Below, piece by piece: positions 9,901 to 18,049 of a DNA stretch of 64,000 nt (the stretch's first letter is position 1; each line of letters starts with the position of its first letter). Position numbers and translations under genes: made by a program. Origin of the DNA: Nitrosospira sp. NpAV. Its GTDB lineage: Bacteria; Pseudomonadota; Gammaproteobacteria; Burkholderiales; Nitrosomonadaceae. The notes under the pieces were generated by a model. It was not told the origin of the DNA, did not search any database, and worked only from the letters and a program-made list of their open reading frames with translations. The stretch spans positions 107,729-171,728 of the forward strand of contig NZ_JXQM01000010.1 in assembly GCF_000832065.1 (NCBI RefSeq), written 5' to 3'.

Positions 9901-12900
9901 AGGTCGCCTTTGGTTACCGCCGTGGCGACGTCGGCGATGGCGCGCACCTGATTGGTGAGGTTGGCCGCCAGTCCATTCACGTTGTCGGTGAGATCTTTCC
10001 AGGTACCCGCGGCGCCAGGCACGTTGGCCTGGCCGCCCAGCCTCCCCTCGACTCCCACCTCGCGTGCCACCGAGGTGACTTGGTCGGCGAATAGTGCCAG
10101 CGTATCGGTCATGTTATTGATGGTATCGGCCAGCTCAGCGATCTCGCCCTTGGCTTCCACCGTCAACTTCTTCTTCAGGTCGCCATTAGCCACCGCCGTC
10201 ACCACCTTGGCGATGCCGCGCACCTGGCTGGTGAGGTTGGAGGCCATGAAGTTGACATTGTCGGTGAGGTCTTTCCAGGTACCGGAAACGCCACGTACCG
10301 TAGCTTGGCCACCCAGCTTACCATCGGTTCCGACCTCTCGCGCCACCCGGGTAACTTCCGCCGCAAAGCTGTTGAGCTGATCCACCATCGTATTCACGGT
10401 ATTTTTCAGGTCGAGAATCTCACCCTTCACATCCACCGTGATTTTCTTGCCCAGATCACCATTGGCAACAGCAGTGGTCACCTGCGCGATATTGCGCACC
10501 TGCGAGGTAAGGTTGGAAGCCATCATGTTGACCGATTCGGTAAGGTCCTTCCAAGTGCCGGCCACCCCCGTAACATAGGCCTGGCCGCCGAGCTTGCCAT
10601 CCATGCCGACTTCGCGCGCCACCCTGGTAACTTCCGAAGCGAACGAACGAAGCTGGTCCACCATGGTATTGATGGTTTCTTTCAGTTGCATGAACTCGCC
10701 ACGCACGTCCACCGTGATCTTTTTGCTAAGATCGCCGTTGGCTACTGCGATGGTCACGTCGGCGATGTTGCGTACCTGGCCGGTGAGGTTGGAAGCCATG
10801 CCGTTTACCGATTCGGTGAGATCCTTCCAGGTGCCGGAAACGCCGCGTACCGTAGCCTGTCCGCCCAGTTTGCCCTCGGTGCCCACCTCCCGCGCCACGC
10901 GTGTCACCTCCGATGCGAAGCTGGAAAGCTGATCCACCATGATATTGATGGTTTCCTTGAGTTGCAGGATTTCGCCCTTGGCCTCAGCGGTAATCTTCTT
11001 GCCGAGGTCCCCATTGGCCACCGCCGTTGTCACATCGGCGATATTGCGCACCTGTGTGGTCAGGTTGGCCGCCATCATGTTGACCGATTCGGTCAAATCC
11101 TTCCAGGTGCCCGCCACCCCCGTGACATAGGCTTGGCCGCCAAGCTTGCCATCCATGCCAACCTCGCGCGCCACGCGCGTAACTTCATCAGCAAAGGTTG
11201 AAAGCTGGTCCACCATGATGTTGATAGTCGCCTTGAGCTCCAGGATTTCACCCCTCGCATCCACTGTGATCTTCTTGCTTAGGTCGCCCTGAGCCACCGC
11301 CGTCGTCACGTCGGCAATATTGCGCACCTGCGAGGTGAGGTTGGACGCCATGCCGTTCACGCTTTCCGTGAGATCTCTCCAAGTGCCAGACACGCCTGCC
11401 ACCTCCGCCTGCCCACCCAGCTTGCCCTCGGTGCCCACCTCACGCGCCACCCGCGTTACCTCGTCGGCAAAGGTTGAGAGCTGATCGACCATGATGTTGA
11501 TGGTTTCCTTGAGTTGCAGGATTTCGCCCTTGGCCTCGGCGGTAATCTTCTTGCCGAGGTCCCCATTGGCCACCGCCGTCGTCACCTCAGCAATATTGCG
11601 CACCTGTGTGGTCAGGTTGGCCGCCATCATGTTGACCGAGTCGGTCAAGTCCTTCCAGGTGCCGGAAACGCCCTCGACTTGCCCCTGACCACCCAGTATC
11701 CCTTCCGTACCCACCTCGCGCGCCACTCGGGTGACTTCCGAAGCGAAGCTGGAAAGCTGGTCCACCATGGTGTTGATGGTGGCTTTCAGTTCCAGGATTT
11801 CACCTCTGGCATCCACCGTGATCTTCTTGCTGAGATCGCCCTTGGCCACCGCCGTCGTTACGTCGGCGATATTGCGCACCTGCCAGGTCAGGTTGGAGGC
11901 CATCATGTTTACCGATTCGGTAAGGTCCTTCCAGGTGCCACCCACCCCGGTCACCTCAGCCTGGCCGCCCAGCTTGCCTTCCGAGCCGACTTCGCGCGCT
12001 ACTCGCGTCACCTCGGAAGCGAAGCCGGAGAGTTGATCCACCATGATGTTGATGGTTTCCTTGAGTTGCAGGATTTCGCCCTTGGCCGCAGCGGTAATTG
12101 TCTTGGTCAGGTCGCCGCTGGCCACCGCGGTGGTGACGTAGGCGATGTTCCTTACCTGCGTCGTCAGGTTGGAGGCCATGCCGTTGACGCTCTCGGTCAG
12201 ATCTTTCCAGGTGCCGGAAACGCCCGCCACCTCGGCTTGGCCGCCGAGCTTGCCTTCAGTCCCAACCTCGCGCGCCACGCGTGTCACCTCGGCAGCGAAG
12301 GTGGAAAGCTGGTCGACCATGGTATTGACAGTATCCTTGAGTTCCAGAATTTCACCCTTGGCCTCGACCGTAATTTGTTTCGAGAGATCGCCCTTGGCCA
12401 CGGCGGTGGTCACGTCGGCGATATTTCTCACCTGGGTGGTAAGGTTGGCGGCCATGCCGTTAACTGAATCTGTAAGGTCTTTCCAGGTCCCCGACACATC
12501 TGCGACCTCGGCCTGCCCGCCGAGGATGCCGTCGGTGCCGACTTCACGCGCCACCCGCGTTACTTCCGAAGAAAAAGTACCGAGTCGCGCCACCATGGTA
12601 TTCACGATTTGTGCCGATTTGAGGAACTGGCCTTGCAACTTGAGACCATCGATCTCCATCGACACGCTTCGCGACAGATCGCCCTCGGCCACCGCACCCA
12701 CGACGCGGATCATCTCATTCATGGGACTGACCAGGTCGTCAGCCAGAGCATTGCTGGATTCCACCAATCTTGCCCAGGATCCCTTCATTGTTGGCAGCAC
12801 GATACGCTCGCCAACCTTGCCCTGCTTGCCGGCAAGTTGCGCCACACGCTCGAATTCGGCGGTAGTCTCCTGCGCCATATCAATAATATCGTTGAGGGTA

Positions 12901-13037
12901 TCCGCAACTTTTCCGGGCAGCCCAATCAGATCGGTTGGCATGCGCACGGTAAAATCGCCTTTGCGGTATGCATTAAGAACAGCGATGAGCTGTTTCACAT
13001 CAAGATCGTCGGGTGATGTTTGCCGCAGTGAGGCCAT
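6957..13037 (-). CDS. Giant soluble poly-HAMP hybrid histidine kinase with GAF and three receiver domains
   Basis: The 2026-residue protein has no transmembrane segment and begins after AGGAGG. Residues 10-156 hold about three HAMP units, and 157-1076 hold ten tandem 92-residue repeats, each a divergent plus a canonical HAMP unit, giving about 23 in all. A GAF domain (about 1080-1240), a long coiled coil (1245-1315), a HisKA domain with H1326 in SHELRTP, and an ATPase domain ([28 protein letters not shown]) follow. Three receivers end the protein. The last has D1957 in [11 protein letters not shown]. The first keeps its acidic residues, and the middle one has ADGN instead of an acidic pair and lacks the usual KP motif, so it is probably degenerate. 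The design resembles fungal group III (Nik1/Os-1) kinases, which carry fewer HAMP units. It heads the cheR-cheB-GGDEF/EAL operon. Confidence 0.96.
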   Translation of the reverse strand: MASLRQTSPDDLDVKQLIAVLNAYRKGDFTVRMPTDLIGLPGKVADTLNDIIDMAQETTAEFERVAQLAGKQGKVGERIVLPTMKGSWARLVESSNALADDLVSPMNEMIRVVGAVAEGDLSRSVSMEIDGLKLQGQFLKSAQIVNTMVARLGTFSSEVTRVAREVGTDGILGGQAEVADVSGTWKDLTDSVNGMAANLTTQVRNIADVTTAVAKGDLSKQITVEAKGEILELKDTVNTMVDQLSTFAAEVTRVAREVGTEGKLGGQAEVAGVSGTWKDLTESVNGMASNLTTQVRNIAYVTTAVASGDLTKTITAAAKGEILQLKETINIMVDQLSGFASEVTRVAREVGSEGKLGGQAEVTGVGGTWKDLTESVNMMASNLTWQVRNIADVTTAVAKGDLSKKITVDARGEILELKATINTMVDQLSSFASEVTRVAREVGTEGILGGQGQVEGVSGTWKDLTDSVNMMAANLTTQVRNIAEVTTAVANGDLGKKITAEAKGEILQLKETINIMVDQLSTFADEVTRVAREVGTEGKLGGQAEVAGVSGTWRDLTESVNGMASNLTSQVRNIADVTTAVAQGDLSKKITVDARGEILELKATINIMVDQLSTFADEVTRVAREVGMDGKLGGQAYVTGVAGTWKDLTESVNMMAANLTTQVRNIADVTTAVANGDLGKKITAEAKGEILQLKETINIMVDQLSSFASEVTRVAREVGTEGKLGGQATVRGVSGTWKDLTESVNGMASNLTGQVRNIADVTIAVANGDLSKKITVDVRGEFMQLKETINTMVDQLRSFASEVTRVAREVGMDGKLGGQAYVTGVAGTWKDLTESVNMMASNLTSQVRNIAQVTTAVANGDLGKKITVDVKGEILDLKNTVNTMVDQLNSFAAEVTRVAREVGTDGKLGGQATVRGVSGTWKDLTDNVNFMASNLTSQVRGIAKVVTAVANGDLKKKLTVEAKGEIAELADTINNMTDTLALFADQVTSVAREVGVEGRLGGQANVPGAAGTWKDLTDNVNGLAANLTNQVRAIADVATAVTKGDLTRNITVEAKGEVADLKDNVNEMIRNLRETTRQNSEQDWLKTNLAKFTRLLQGQRDLTAVSKMVLSELAPLINGQHGVFYVLDETVPENPRLKLLSTYAFKERKNLSNEWKLGEGIVGQCAFEKQRILLTNVPPDYIEITSGLGEAKPQSIVVLPVIFENKVKAVIEIASFTQFSAIHQNFLDQLSESIGIVLNTIEANMRTEELLKQSQSLASELGSQQEELRQTNEELEEKANLLEEQKLEVERKNREVETAKMLMEEKAEQLTLTSKYKSEFLSNMSHELRTPLNSLLILAQQLADNPQHNLNEKQVEYAKTIQGSGKDLLTLINEILDLSKIESGTVTLDMADVLFNRVRDQVERTFRHVANNRNLDFAIELAPDLPGSIYTDENRLQQVLKNLLSNSFKFTEKGTVIMRVAPVDSGWSVGHPTLDQAEQVIGFYITDTGIGVLAAKQKIIFEAFQQADAGTARKYGGTGLGLSISREIARLLGGELQLAFSEHGKGSTFVMYLPLHGPEPGQSGDGMSSGSARNFAIEAPIPLSGADEAESAAPSASRSSIPAAGKRAPARPSEEIAAKKPPSSQVADDRASIQPGERTLLIIEDDARFADILLQAAREKGFKGVVATLGGEGYELAEKFKPTAITLDLHLTDMDGWVLLEKLKRNPGTRHIPVEIISVDDNRSRGLRYGAYEYLVKPATLEAVQKALTDLRKFAELGIGDLLIADGNEAQRKNIIALIGNNDVRIKAVATGKEALLALKKKRYDCIVLDLNLPDMGVGELIEMIQGNALTREVPVIVYGAEEPQKKDQEHLKSLALKGIVKEVRSPERLLDETSLFLHRVVAKLPENRRKMLEKLYVGSDSLTGKKVLVVDDDVRNIFALTAALEHNKLEVFSAENGKSAIELLKKNPEVNIVLMDIMMPEMDGFETMRQIRKIKKFESLPMIALTAKAMKGDREKCIEAGASDYVSKPVDVDQLLSLMRVWLYR
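9810..12569 (-). repeat. Ten tandem 276-bp coding repeats (HAMP pairs)
   Basis: Ten in-frame units of exactly 92 codons (276 bp) lie end to end, each starting near [11 protein letters not shown] and ending at the IN/VNxMVDQL block. Some units are much closer at 552-bp spacing than to their neighbours. The stretch near 10985-11110 is nearly identical to 11537-11662, and 10561-10610 resembles 11113-11162. Units 3, 5 and 7 read [10 protein letters not shown], while 4 and 6 read [14 protein letters not shown]. This pattern indicates growth by duplication of two-unit blocks. Confidence 0.95.
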
Positions 13038-13239
13038 GATTCCTCCTATGTTAATTGCTCAAGTGTCCCGGTAGCGGCTATGTGTCCACAAATATCGTTC
13101 ACTATCTTTAACTGGGTTATGTTGCCATTTTTAAATGCATTTGCGATGACATGAAATACCAGTGCAGCGCGTCAGCTCTTATAGGCTCAGACTCGCCATG
13201 GCATAGGCGTAGGCCCGCTAATAAAATAGGGGCAGGGCA

Positions 13240-13252
13240 TTACATCATGTAA
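13240..13252. promoter_or_regulatory. TTACATCATGTAA dyad, candidate operator
   Basis: TTACAT-C-ATGTAA is a perfect odd-centred palindrome about 200 bases upstream of the kinase start. An ACATTTAC / GTAAAATGT inverted pair follows at about 13254-13282. Such dyads can bind a dimeric regulator, but no family consensus is recognisable and the site may be chance. Confidence 0.25.
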
Positions 13253-13717
13253 TGACATTTACAAATAGCTGTAAAATGTTACAGGGGGTGAACCGATGGG
13301 AAGAAATCCCTCTTTTCATAAAGTAAGCCGAGCAACATCAAATCGGAAATTCGCTGTAAATTCCCTTCGGCCTGATCGGTAATAGATGGGGTTTAACCGG
13401 TGAGAGCGGGATCCTGTGGCGTTATCGCAGGGTACCGGAGTTCGAGATCAGGTTTCCCCCACCTGCGATTGCCTTGGAGCCGCTGCTTCGAAAGTGACAT
13501 CATCCTGCTCTGCATACGGTATCTTTCTTTCGGAAATAGAGATGACCCCTGCTATCACGCCAAGACAAGCGGTACAAGCGGGTTAAGGATCAGGTTTCGA
13601 TTTCGAATTCGTGTGGCTTTAGTTATCCCCCTGGAGTCCCTCTCCCGCAGAGGTTCGCAGCGCATTGTGCACTTAATCCTTCATTTCCTGCTCACGGTGG
13701 TTAATTTCCACGTGCTC

Positions 13718-13855
13718 CTTATCCATAAAAGAGATAAGCAAATGAAATGTTATTGGTTCCCTGTAAAAGGCGGAGCTGATAACTTTAACACTGTGGTTAT
13801 CTTCTCCTTTTTGTTTCAATTCGTGGCGCCAGCCGTTGGCTGGCGCCCTTTTTTT
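13718..13855 (+). ncRNA. Candidate small RNA or leader: two hairpins plus intrinsic terminator
   Basis: On the plus strand, CTTATC/GATAAG (13718-13738) and GATAAC/GTTATC (13778-13801) can form hairpins, followed by a strong terminator at 13825-13855. No convincing gene ends here, so the terminated transcript is probably non-coding. It could be a small RNA or an attenuated leader of the encapsulin operon. A promoter-like AT-rich tract lies after the terminator, which favours an independent RNA. The 5' end is undefined and no RNA family was recognised. Confidence 0.35.
13825..13855 (+). terminator. Strong intrinsic terminator upstream of the encapsulin gene
   Basis: GGCGCCAGCC, a GTT loop and GGCTGGCGCC form a perfect 10-bp GC-rich stem (13825-13847), followed by C and seven T. 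It ends 229 bases before the encapsulin start. Confidence 0.8.
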
Positions 13856-13965
13856 CTCCAGAGGCCATACAAACCTGAAAACCTGATCCTTTCCACCGAT
13901 GGATACATCGAATCTTTTTTTCATCCAGAAAAACGATATCAATATCTGCATGGAGAAATTCAAAA

Positions 13966-14021
13966 ATAAAAAATCCATATAATAATTTAATATAAGCTAA
14001 TTATAATTTGTTATATATAAT
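13966..14021 (+). promoter_or_regulatory. AT-rich promoter region of the encapsulin-desulfurase operon
   Basis: The stretch is almost entirely A and T and contains three -10-like TATAAT hexamers (13978-13983, 14002-14007, 14016-14021) and the palindrome TTATATATAA. No good -35 element can be paired with them. CysB-type activators bind AT-rich sites and compensate for weak -35 boxes, so control by the CysB-like protein encoded downstream is plausible but unproven. Confidence 0.4.
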
Positions 14022-14084
14022 AGGCCGGCAGCATCCCCTCAATTCACTTCAATATTGCTCAGATACTTAACCAAGGAGAATGAA

Positions 14085-15002
14085 ATGGCGGATATCCACC
14101 AAGGACACACAGCACTGGGAGACGTGGCGGCACGCACGCTTGCCAATGCCACTAAAACCGTTCCTCAGCTGCGGCTTATCACCCCGCGCTGGCTTGTTCA
14201 CCTGCTGCACTGGGTGCCGGTCGAGGCTGGTATTTACCGTGTAAACAAGGTAAAGGACCCCGATAAGATTGCAGTGGATTGTTCCAACAAGGATGAACGT
14301 GAACTGCCCAATACTTTCGTGGATTACGAGGAATGGGGGCGGGAATATGTGTTGAGCGCGGTCAATACCGTGGTGGACGTACATACTCGCGTTTCCGATC
14401 TCTATAGCAGCCCGCACAACCAGATTCACGAGCAGGTTCGCCTGACCATTGAAATAGTGAAGGAACGCCAGGAAAGGGAGCTGTTGAATAACAAGGAATA
14501 TGGTTTGCTCAATAATGTAAATGACTTCATGAGAATAAAAACGCGGTCGGGTGCGCCCACTCCGGATGACCTGGACGAACTGATTGCACGCGTCTGGAAA
14601 GAGCCCGGTTTCTTTCTGGCACACCCCCAGGCAATCGCCGCATTTGGACGCGAATGTACGCGCCGTGGCGTACCGCCTCCAACCATAACCTTGTTTGGTT
14701 CACAATTTCTGACTTGGCGTGGACTCCCGCTCATTCCCTGCGACAAGATTGATGTGGTCAAGGGCAAGACTTCCATCCTGTTGCTGCGCACTGGAGAAAG
14801 CCGTCAGGGCGTTGTCGGACTGTACCAGCCCGGTTTGGCTGGCGAACAAGGCATGGGGCTCTCGGTGCGTTTCATGGGCATCAATCATCAAGCCATTGCC
14901 TCCTACCTGGTATCTCTGTATTGCTCACTGGCGGTATTGACCGAAGATGCGGTTGGCATACTTGAGAATGTCGATGTAGGCAAATATCATGAGTACAAGT
15001 AA
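14085..15002 (+). CDS. Family 2A encapsulin shell protein (SrpI-like)
   Basis: The ATG at 14085 follows AAGGAG, so I prefer it to an in-frame TTG at 14055. The 305-residue protein has the length and sequence character of family 2A encapsulins such as cyanobacterial SrpI (about 312 residues). These have an HK97 phage capsid-like fold that assembles into icosahedral protein compartments. Recognisable stretches include NTFVDYEEWGREYVLS, the SSPHNQIHEQVRLT region, and the conserved LFGSQFLTWRGLPLIPCDK and GVVGLYQPGLAGEQG blocks. There is no signal peptide or membrane segment. It overlaps the following cysteine desulfurase gene by 14 bases, the arrangement described for shell and cargo of this family. 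It would form a cytoplasmic shell around the desulfurase, in which elemental sulfur can accumulate. Confidence 0.93.
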   Translation: MADIHQGHTALGDVAARTLANATKTVPQLRLITPRWLVHLLHWVPVEAGIYRVNKVKDPDKIAVDCSNKDERELPNTFVDYEEWGREYVLSAVNTVVDVHTRVSDLYSSPHNQIHEQVRLTIEIVKERQERELLNNKEYGLLNNVNDFMRIKTRSGAPTPDDLDELIARVWKEPGFFLAHPQAIAAFGRECTRRGVPPPTITLFGSQFLTWRGLPLIPCDKIDVVKGKTSILLLRTGESRQGVVGLYQPGLAGEQGMGLSVRFMGINHQAIASYLVSLYCSLAVLTEDAVGILENVDVGKYHEYK

Positions 15003-16869
15003 TCGATCAGGCCTGGGTGAGACTTTGGGCGGTACGTCCGGCAGCCTTCCCGATATCGGGGAATTAACGCGCATGGTGAATGAAATGTTTGCCACTCCGC
15101 CAGGCATGGAACGCGCTTCCGCAAGCCCTTCCGATATTTCTTTCGGAACGGGTGCCAGATTTCCCGCCGGGTATTCTCCCAAGTTCCCCTACGAGTTTCC
15201 TTATTCAGCCGCCGCCGCGCCACATCCGCGATCCATGGCACCCTCCGAGGCTCCTGCGTCGGCTCCTTATGGAGTTCCAGGTTCGGCCGCAACCACGCCA
15301 GACCCGAAATCCGTGCTACCCTCGACGGCGCCTTTGGGGTCTTACTATACTGTTCCCTACTCGGCAGGGGCGGCTCAGGCTCTGAAGATTCCGGCACTTG
15401 GCGCAGATCTCCCCTACGCCGATACATTTACCGCATTTTCGCTGCCACCTCCCCCGGAACTGGAGGCCCCATCCGCTTTCCTGCCATCCGGCAAACCGGG
15501 CATAAACGCCGCTTCATCAGCTGGTACGGGCGCTTTTCCCATCGGCCAGGCTGGCGGCCCGGCATTTTACTTCCTTGATGAGGCCGTGCCATTTGGCAGT
15601 GGCGCCCGTGAGAGGCAAATACCGTCGATTGCATCGACACATCCTGCATTTGATGCCAATGCCGTGCGGCGCGACTTTCCCATCCTAAAGGAACGGGTGC
15701 ACGGCCGCCCGCTAATCTGGCTGGATAATGCCGCCACCACGCAGAAACCCCAATCTGTCATCGACCGTCTCGCCTATTTCTACCAGCACGAAAACTCCAA
15801 TATCCACCGCGCAGCGCACGAACTTGCGGCGCGCGCCACCGATGCTTATGAGGAGTCACGCGGGAAGGTACGCCGCTTTCTCAATGCCCCGTCCGCCGAT
15901 GAAATCATTTTCCTCAGGGGCACGACCGAAGCAATCAATCTTGTTGCGCAGAGCTGGGGCCGGCAAAATGTCAACGAAGGGGACGAAGTCGTCATCACCT
16001 GGCTGGAACACCATGCCAATATCGTGCCCTGGCAGCAGCTATGCAACGAAAAGGGTGCGAAACTGCGCGTAGCGCCGGTGGACGACGATGGCCAGATATT
16101 GCTCGACGAATATCAGAAGTTGCTTGGTTCGCGTACCAAGCTCGTATCGTTCTCGCACGTCTCCAACGCGCTAGGCACCATCACGCCGGCGCGCCAGATG
16201 ATTGAAATGGCGCATCGCGTGGGTGCTCGCGTACTGGTGGATGGTGCGCAGTCGGTCTCGCATATGCGGGTGGATGTGCAGCAACTCGATTGCGACTGGT
16301 TCGTTTTCTCGGGTCACAAGGTATTCGGTCCCACTGGCATCGGTGCCCTGTTTGGCAAGGCTGAACTGCTCAATACCTCTCCTCCCTGGCAAGGCGGCGG
16401 CAATATGATCCAGAATGTCACCTTCGAGAAAACGGCATATAATCCCGCGCCGGCGCGTTTCGAGGCTGGCACGGGCAATATCGCCGACGCGGTGGGACTT
16501 GGCGCCGCGATCGACTATGTGGAACGCGTTGGTATCGACAACATAAGCCGCTACGAGCATGACCTGATGACCTATGCAACGCGGGGTCTCAATACCGTCC
16601 CTGGTTTGCGGCTTATCGGCACCGCGCCGGACAAGGCGGGAGTATTGTCGTTCGTGCTGAAGGGCTTCGCTACTGAAGAGGTCGGCGAGGCCCTGAACCG
16701 GGAAGGTATCGCGGTGCGTGCCGGTCACCACTGCGCGCAGCCTATCCTGCGGCGTTTTGGCTATGAAACCACGGTACGCCCGTCATTGGCGTTGTACAAT
16801 ACCTGTGCGGATGTCGATACACTGGTCACGGCACTACGCCGGCTGCAGGGCGGCCGCTATAATTATTGA
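14989..16869 (+). CDS. Cysteine desulfurase (SufS/CsdA type) with long N-terminal encapsulin-targeting extension
   Basis: The protein has 626 residues, against about 405 for ordinary SufS. Residues 1-220 are rich in Pro, Ala, Ser and Gly and look disordered. They include a hydrophobic-acidic patch (LPDIGELTRMVNEMF, 20-34) and three 26-residue repeats (71-148). Residues 222-626 are a complete type II desulfurase: WLDNAATTQKPQ near 244, H341 in LEHHAN, the PLP lysine K444 in SGHKVFGP and catalytic C582 in RAGHHCAQP. It releases sulfur from cysteine as an enzyme persulfide, giving alanine. The extension is of the kind shown to load this enzyme into family 2A shells. The gene starts inside the end of the encapsulin gene. 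A role in housekeeping Fe-S assembly is less likely because no sufBCD or sufE lies nearby. Confidence 0.95.
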   Translation: MSTSNRSGLGETLGGTSGSLPDIGELTRMVNEMFATPPGMERASASPSDISFGTGARFPAGYSPKFPYEFPYSAAAAPHPRSMAPSEAPASAPYGVPGSAATTPDPKSVLPSTAPLGSYYTVPYSAGAAQALKIPALGADLPYADTFTAFSLPPPPELEAPSAFLPSGKPGINAASSAGTGAFPIGQAGGPAFYFLDEAVPFGSGARERQIPSIASTHPAFDANAVRRDFPILKERVHGRPLIWLDNAATTQKPQSVIDRLAYFYQHENSNIHRAAHELAARATDAYEESRGKVRRFLNAPSADEIIFLRGTTEAINLVAQSWGRQNVNEGDEVVITWLEHHANIVPWQQLCNEKGAKLRVAPVDDDGQILLDEYQKLLGSRTKLVSFSHVSNALGTITPARQMIEMAHRVGARVLVDGAQSVSHMRVDVQQLDCDWFVFSGHKVFGPTGIGALFGKAELLNTSPPWQGGGNMIQNVTFEKTAYNPAPARFEAGTGNIADAVGLGAAIDYVERVGIDNISRYEHDLMTYATRGLNTVPGLRLIGTAPDKAGVLSFVLKGFATEEVGEALNREGIAVRAGHHCAQPILRRFGYETTVRPSLALYNTCADVDTLVTALRRLQGGRYNY

Positions 16870-16896
16870 AATAGCGGGTATTCAGTGAAGGAGATG

Positions 16897-16934
16897 AAGC
16901 CTGCCTGTGTCGGATGGTATGGGCAGGCCTCCTT
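16897..16934 (+). terminator. Probable terminator after the encapsulin-desulfurase operon
   Basis: AGCCTGCC pairs with GGGCAGGCCT across a 14-16-base loop, followed only by CCTTTCTC. The stem is good but the T-run is weak, so termination may be partial. Confidence 0.45.
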
Positions 16935-16969
16935 TCTCGTACATTCCGAGCATCCAGCACAAAATAAAT

Positions 16970-17034
16970 CCGGATAATCCGTAAGGATGCAAGCAATCGC
17001 GCGGGCTCGGAGAACCGTCTAATGGATTATCCGG
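16970..17034. promoter_or_regulatory. 11-bp inverted repeat, candidate operator in front of the CysB-type gene
   Basis: CCGGATAATCC (16970-16980) recurs as its exact reverse complement GGATTATCCGG (17024-17034), 43 bases apart and ending 23 bases before the CysB-type start codon. It could be a pair of regulator half-sites or a long-loop hairpin. LysR-family proteins often repress their own promoter, so autoregulation is a reasonable reading, but the repeat is not a known CysB consensus. Confidence 0.45.
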
Positions 17035-17057
17035 GATAACATGAATTTATAGACCCC

Positions 17058-18002
17058 ATGAACTTTCAGCAACTACGCATCATCCACGAAACGGTCCGGC
17101 AGAACTATAACCTCACTGAAGCGGCAAATGCCTTGTTTACGTCGCAGTCGGGTGTCAGCAAGCACATAAAAGATCTGGAAGATGAATTAGGCATCGAATT
17201 GTTCGTGCGCAAGGGCAAACGGCTGCTCGGATTGACTGACCCCGGCAAGGAACTGGTGGAAATCGTCGAGCGCATCCTGCTGGATGCGAAAAACGTCAAA
17301 CGCCTGGCGGAACAATTCAGCAATAAGGACCAGGGACGGCTGACTATCGCGACTACCCATACACAGGCGCGGTATGCATTGCCTTCCGTGGTGACGCAAT
17401 TCAAGAAGGCATTTCCCAACGTTCACCTTATCCTGCATCAGTCCAGCCCCGATGAGATTGTATCGATGCTGCTCGATGGCGTCGCGGATATCGGCATCGC
17501 CACTGAAGCATTGGAGAGCGTGGTGGAGCTGGCGTCATTTCCCTATTACTCCTGGCATCATGCGGTCATTGTACCGCCCGGTCATCCACTCGAATTGGTA
17601 CATCCGCTAACGCTTGAAGCGATTGCCGAATTTCCAGTCATTACTTATCATGAAGGTTTCACCGGGCGGTCAGGAATTGACGAGACTTTCGCAAAGGCGG
17701 GAATCGTACTCGATATCGCGATGTCGGCCCTGGACGCCGATGTCATCAAAACCTACGTCGAACTCGGATTGGGGGTGGGTCTCGTGGCTTCGATGGCGTT
17801 CAACCCGACACGCGATATACGGCTCCACCTGCTCGACAGTTCGCACCTGTTCCAGAAAAATACCACGAATATCTCTATCAGGCGCGGCCACTATCTACGC
17901 GGATACGCTTACCGCTTCATCGAGCTTTGCCTGCCATCACTAAGCGAGGCAGCAATCCGTTCCGGCGTCAAACCGGAGGTGGATATGGAACTGGATGACT
18001 GA
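17058..18002 (+). CDS. cysB: CysB-type LysR-family regulator of sulfur metabolism
   Basis: The 314-residue protein is a LysR-type regulator of the CysB/Cbl branch. The N-terminal winged helix (about 1-60) begins MNFQQLRIIHETVR and contains ALFTSQSGVSKHI. Residues that bind sulfate in CysB are all present at the same numbers: T100, T102 and Q103 in TTHTQARYALP, T149 and T202 (EGFTGR). CysB senses sulfate, thiosulfate and N- or O-acetylserine and controls sulfur assimilation. The position 188 bases after the desulfurase on the same strand suggests that it controls the compartment operon, sbp or both. A Cbl-like role is the main alternative. No clear ribosome-binding site precedes the ATG. Confidence 0.93.
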   Translation: MNFQQLRIIHETVRQNYNLTEAANALFTSQSGVSKHIKDLEDELGIELFVRKGKRLLGLTDPGKELVEIVERILLDAKNVKRLAEQFSNKDQGRLTIATTHTQARYALPSVVTQFKKAFPNVHLILHQSSPDEIVSMLLDGVADIGIATEALESVVELASFPYYSWHHAVIVPPGHPLELVHPLTLEAIAEFPVITYHEGFTGRSGIDETFAKAGIVLDIAMSALDADVIKTYVELGLGVGLVASMAFNPTRDIRLHLLDSSHLFQKNTTNISIRRGHYLRGYAYRFIELCLPSLSEAAIRSGVKPEVDMELDD

Positions 18003-18049
18003 ATCCGGATGAGTACGGTAGTTGGTCAGTCAGTGGCTGTTCAGAAGCG

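Larger units (their letters stand above)
13038..14084. other. Long divergent intergenic region between the poly-HAMP kinase and encapsulin genes
   Basis: About 1.05 kb separates the two divergent genes. It holds a short dyad near 13240, a structured stretch with an intrinsic terminator (13718-13855) and an AT-rich tract (13966-14021) close to the encapsulin start. Open frames of 189 (plus) and 101 (minus) codons exist but run straight through the terminator hairpin, lack ribosome-binding sites and look non-coding. The remainder, 13060-13230 and 13260-13680, shows nothing I can assign. Confidence 0.6.

Noticed and set aside
7485..13074. Many long plus-strand frames opposite the poly-HAMP kinase (up to 317 codons)
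   Set aside because: They are repeat-driven antisense shadows of the kinase gene and repeat with the same 276-bp period.
13425..13465. GGAGTTCGAGATC, similar to a tRNA T-loop
   Set aside because: No acceptor, D or anticodon stem could be built around it.
13400..13969. 189-codon plus-strand frame upstream of the encapsulin gene
   Set aside because: It runs through a strong terminator hairpin, has no ribosome-binding site and has an unlikely, Arg/Phe-rich composition.
13673..13978. 101-codon minus-strand frame in the same region
   Set aside because: It overlaps the same hairpins, has no start signal and resembles no protein.
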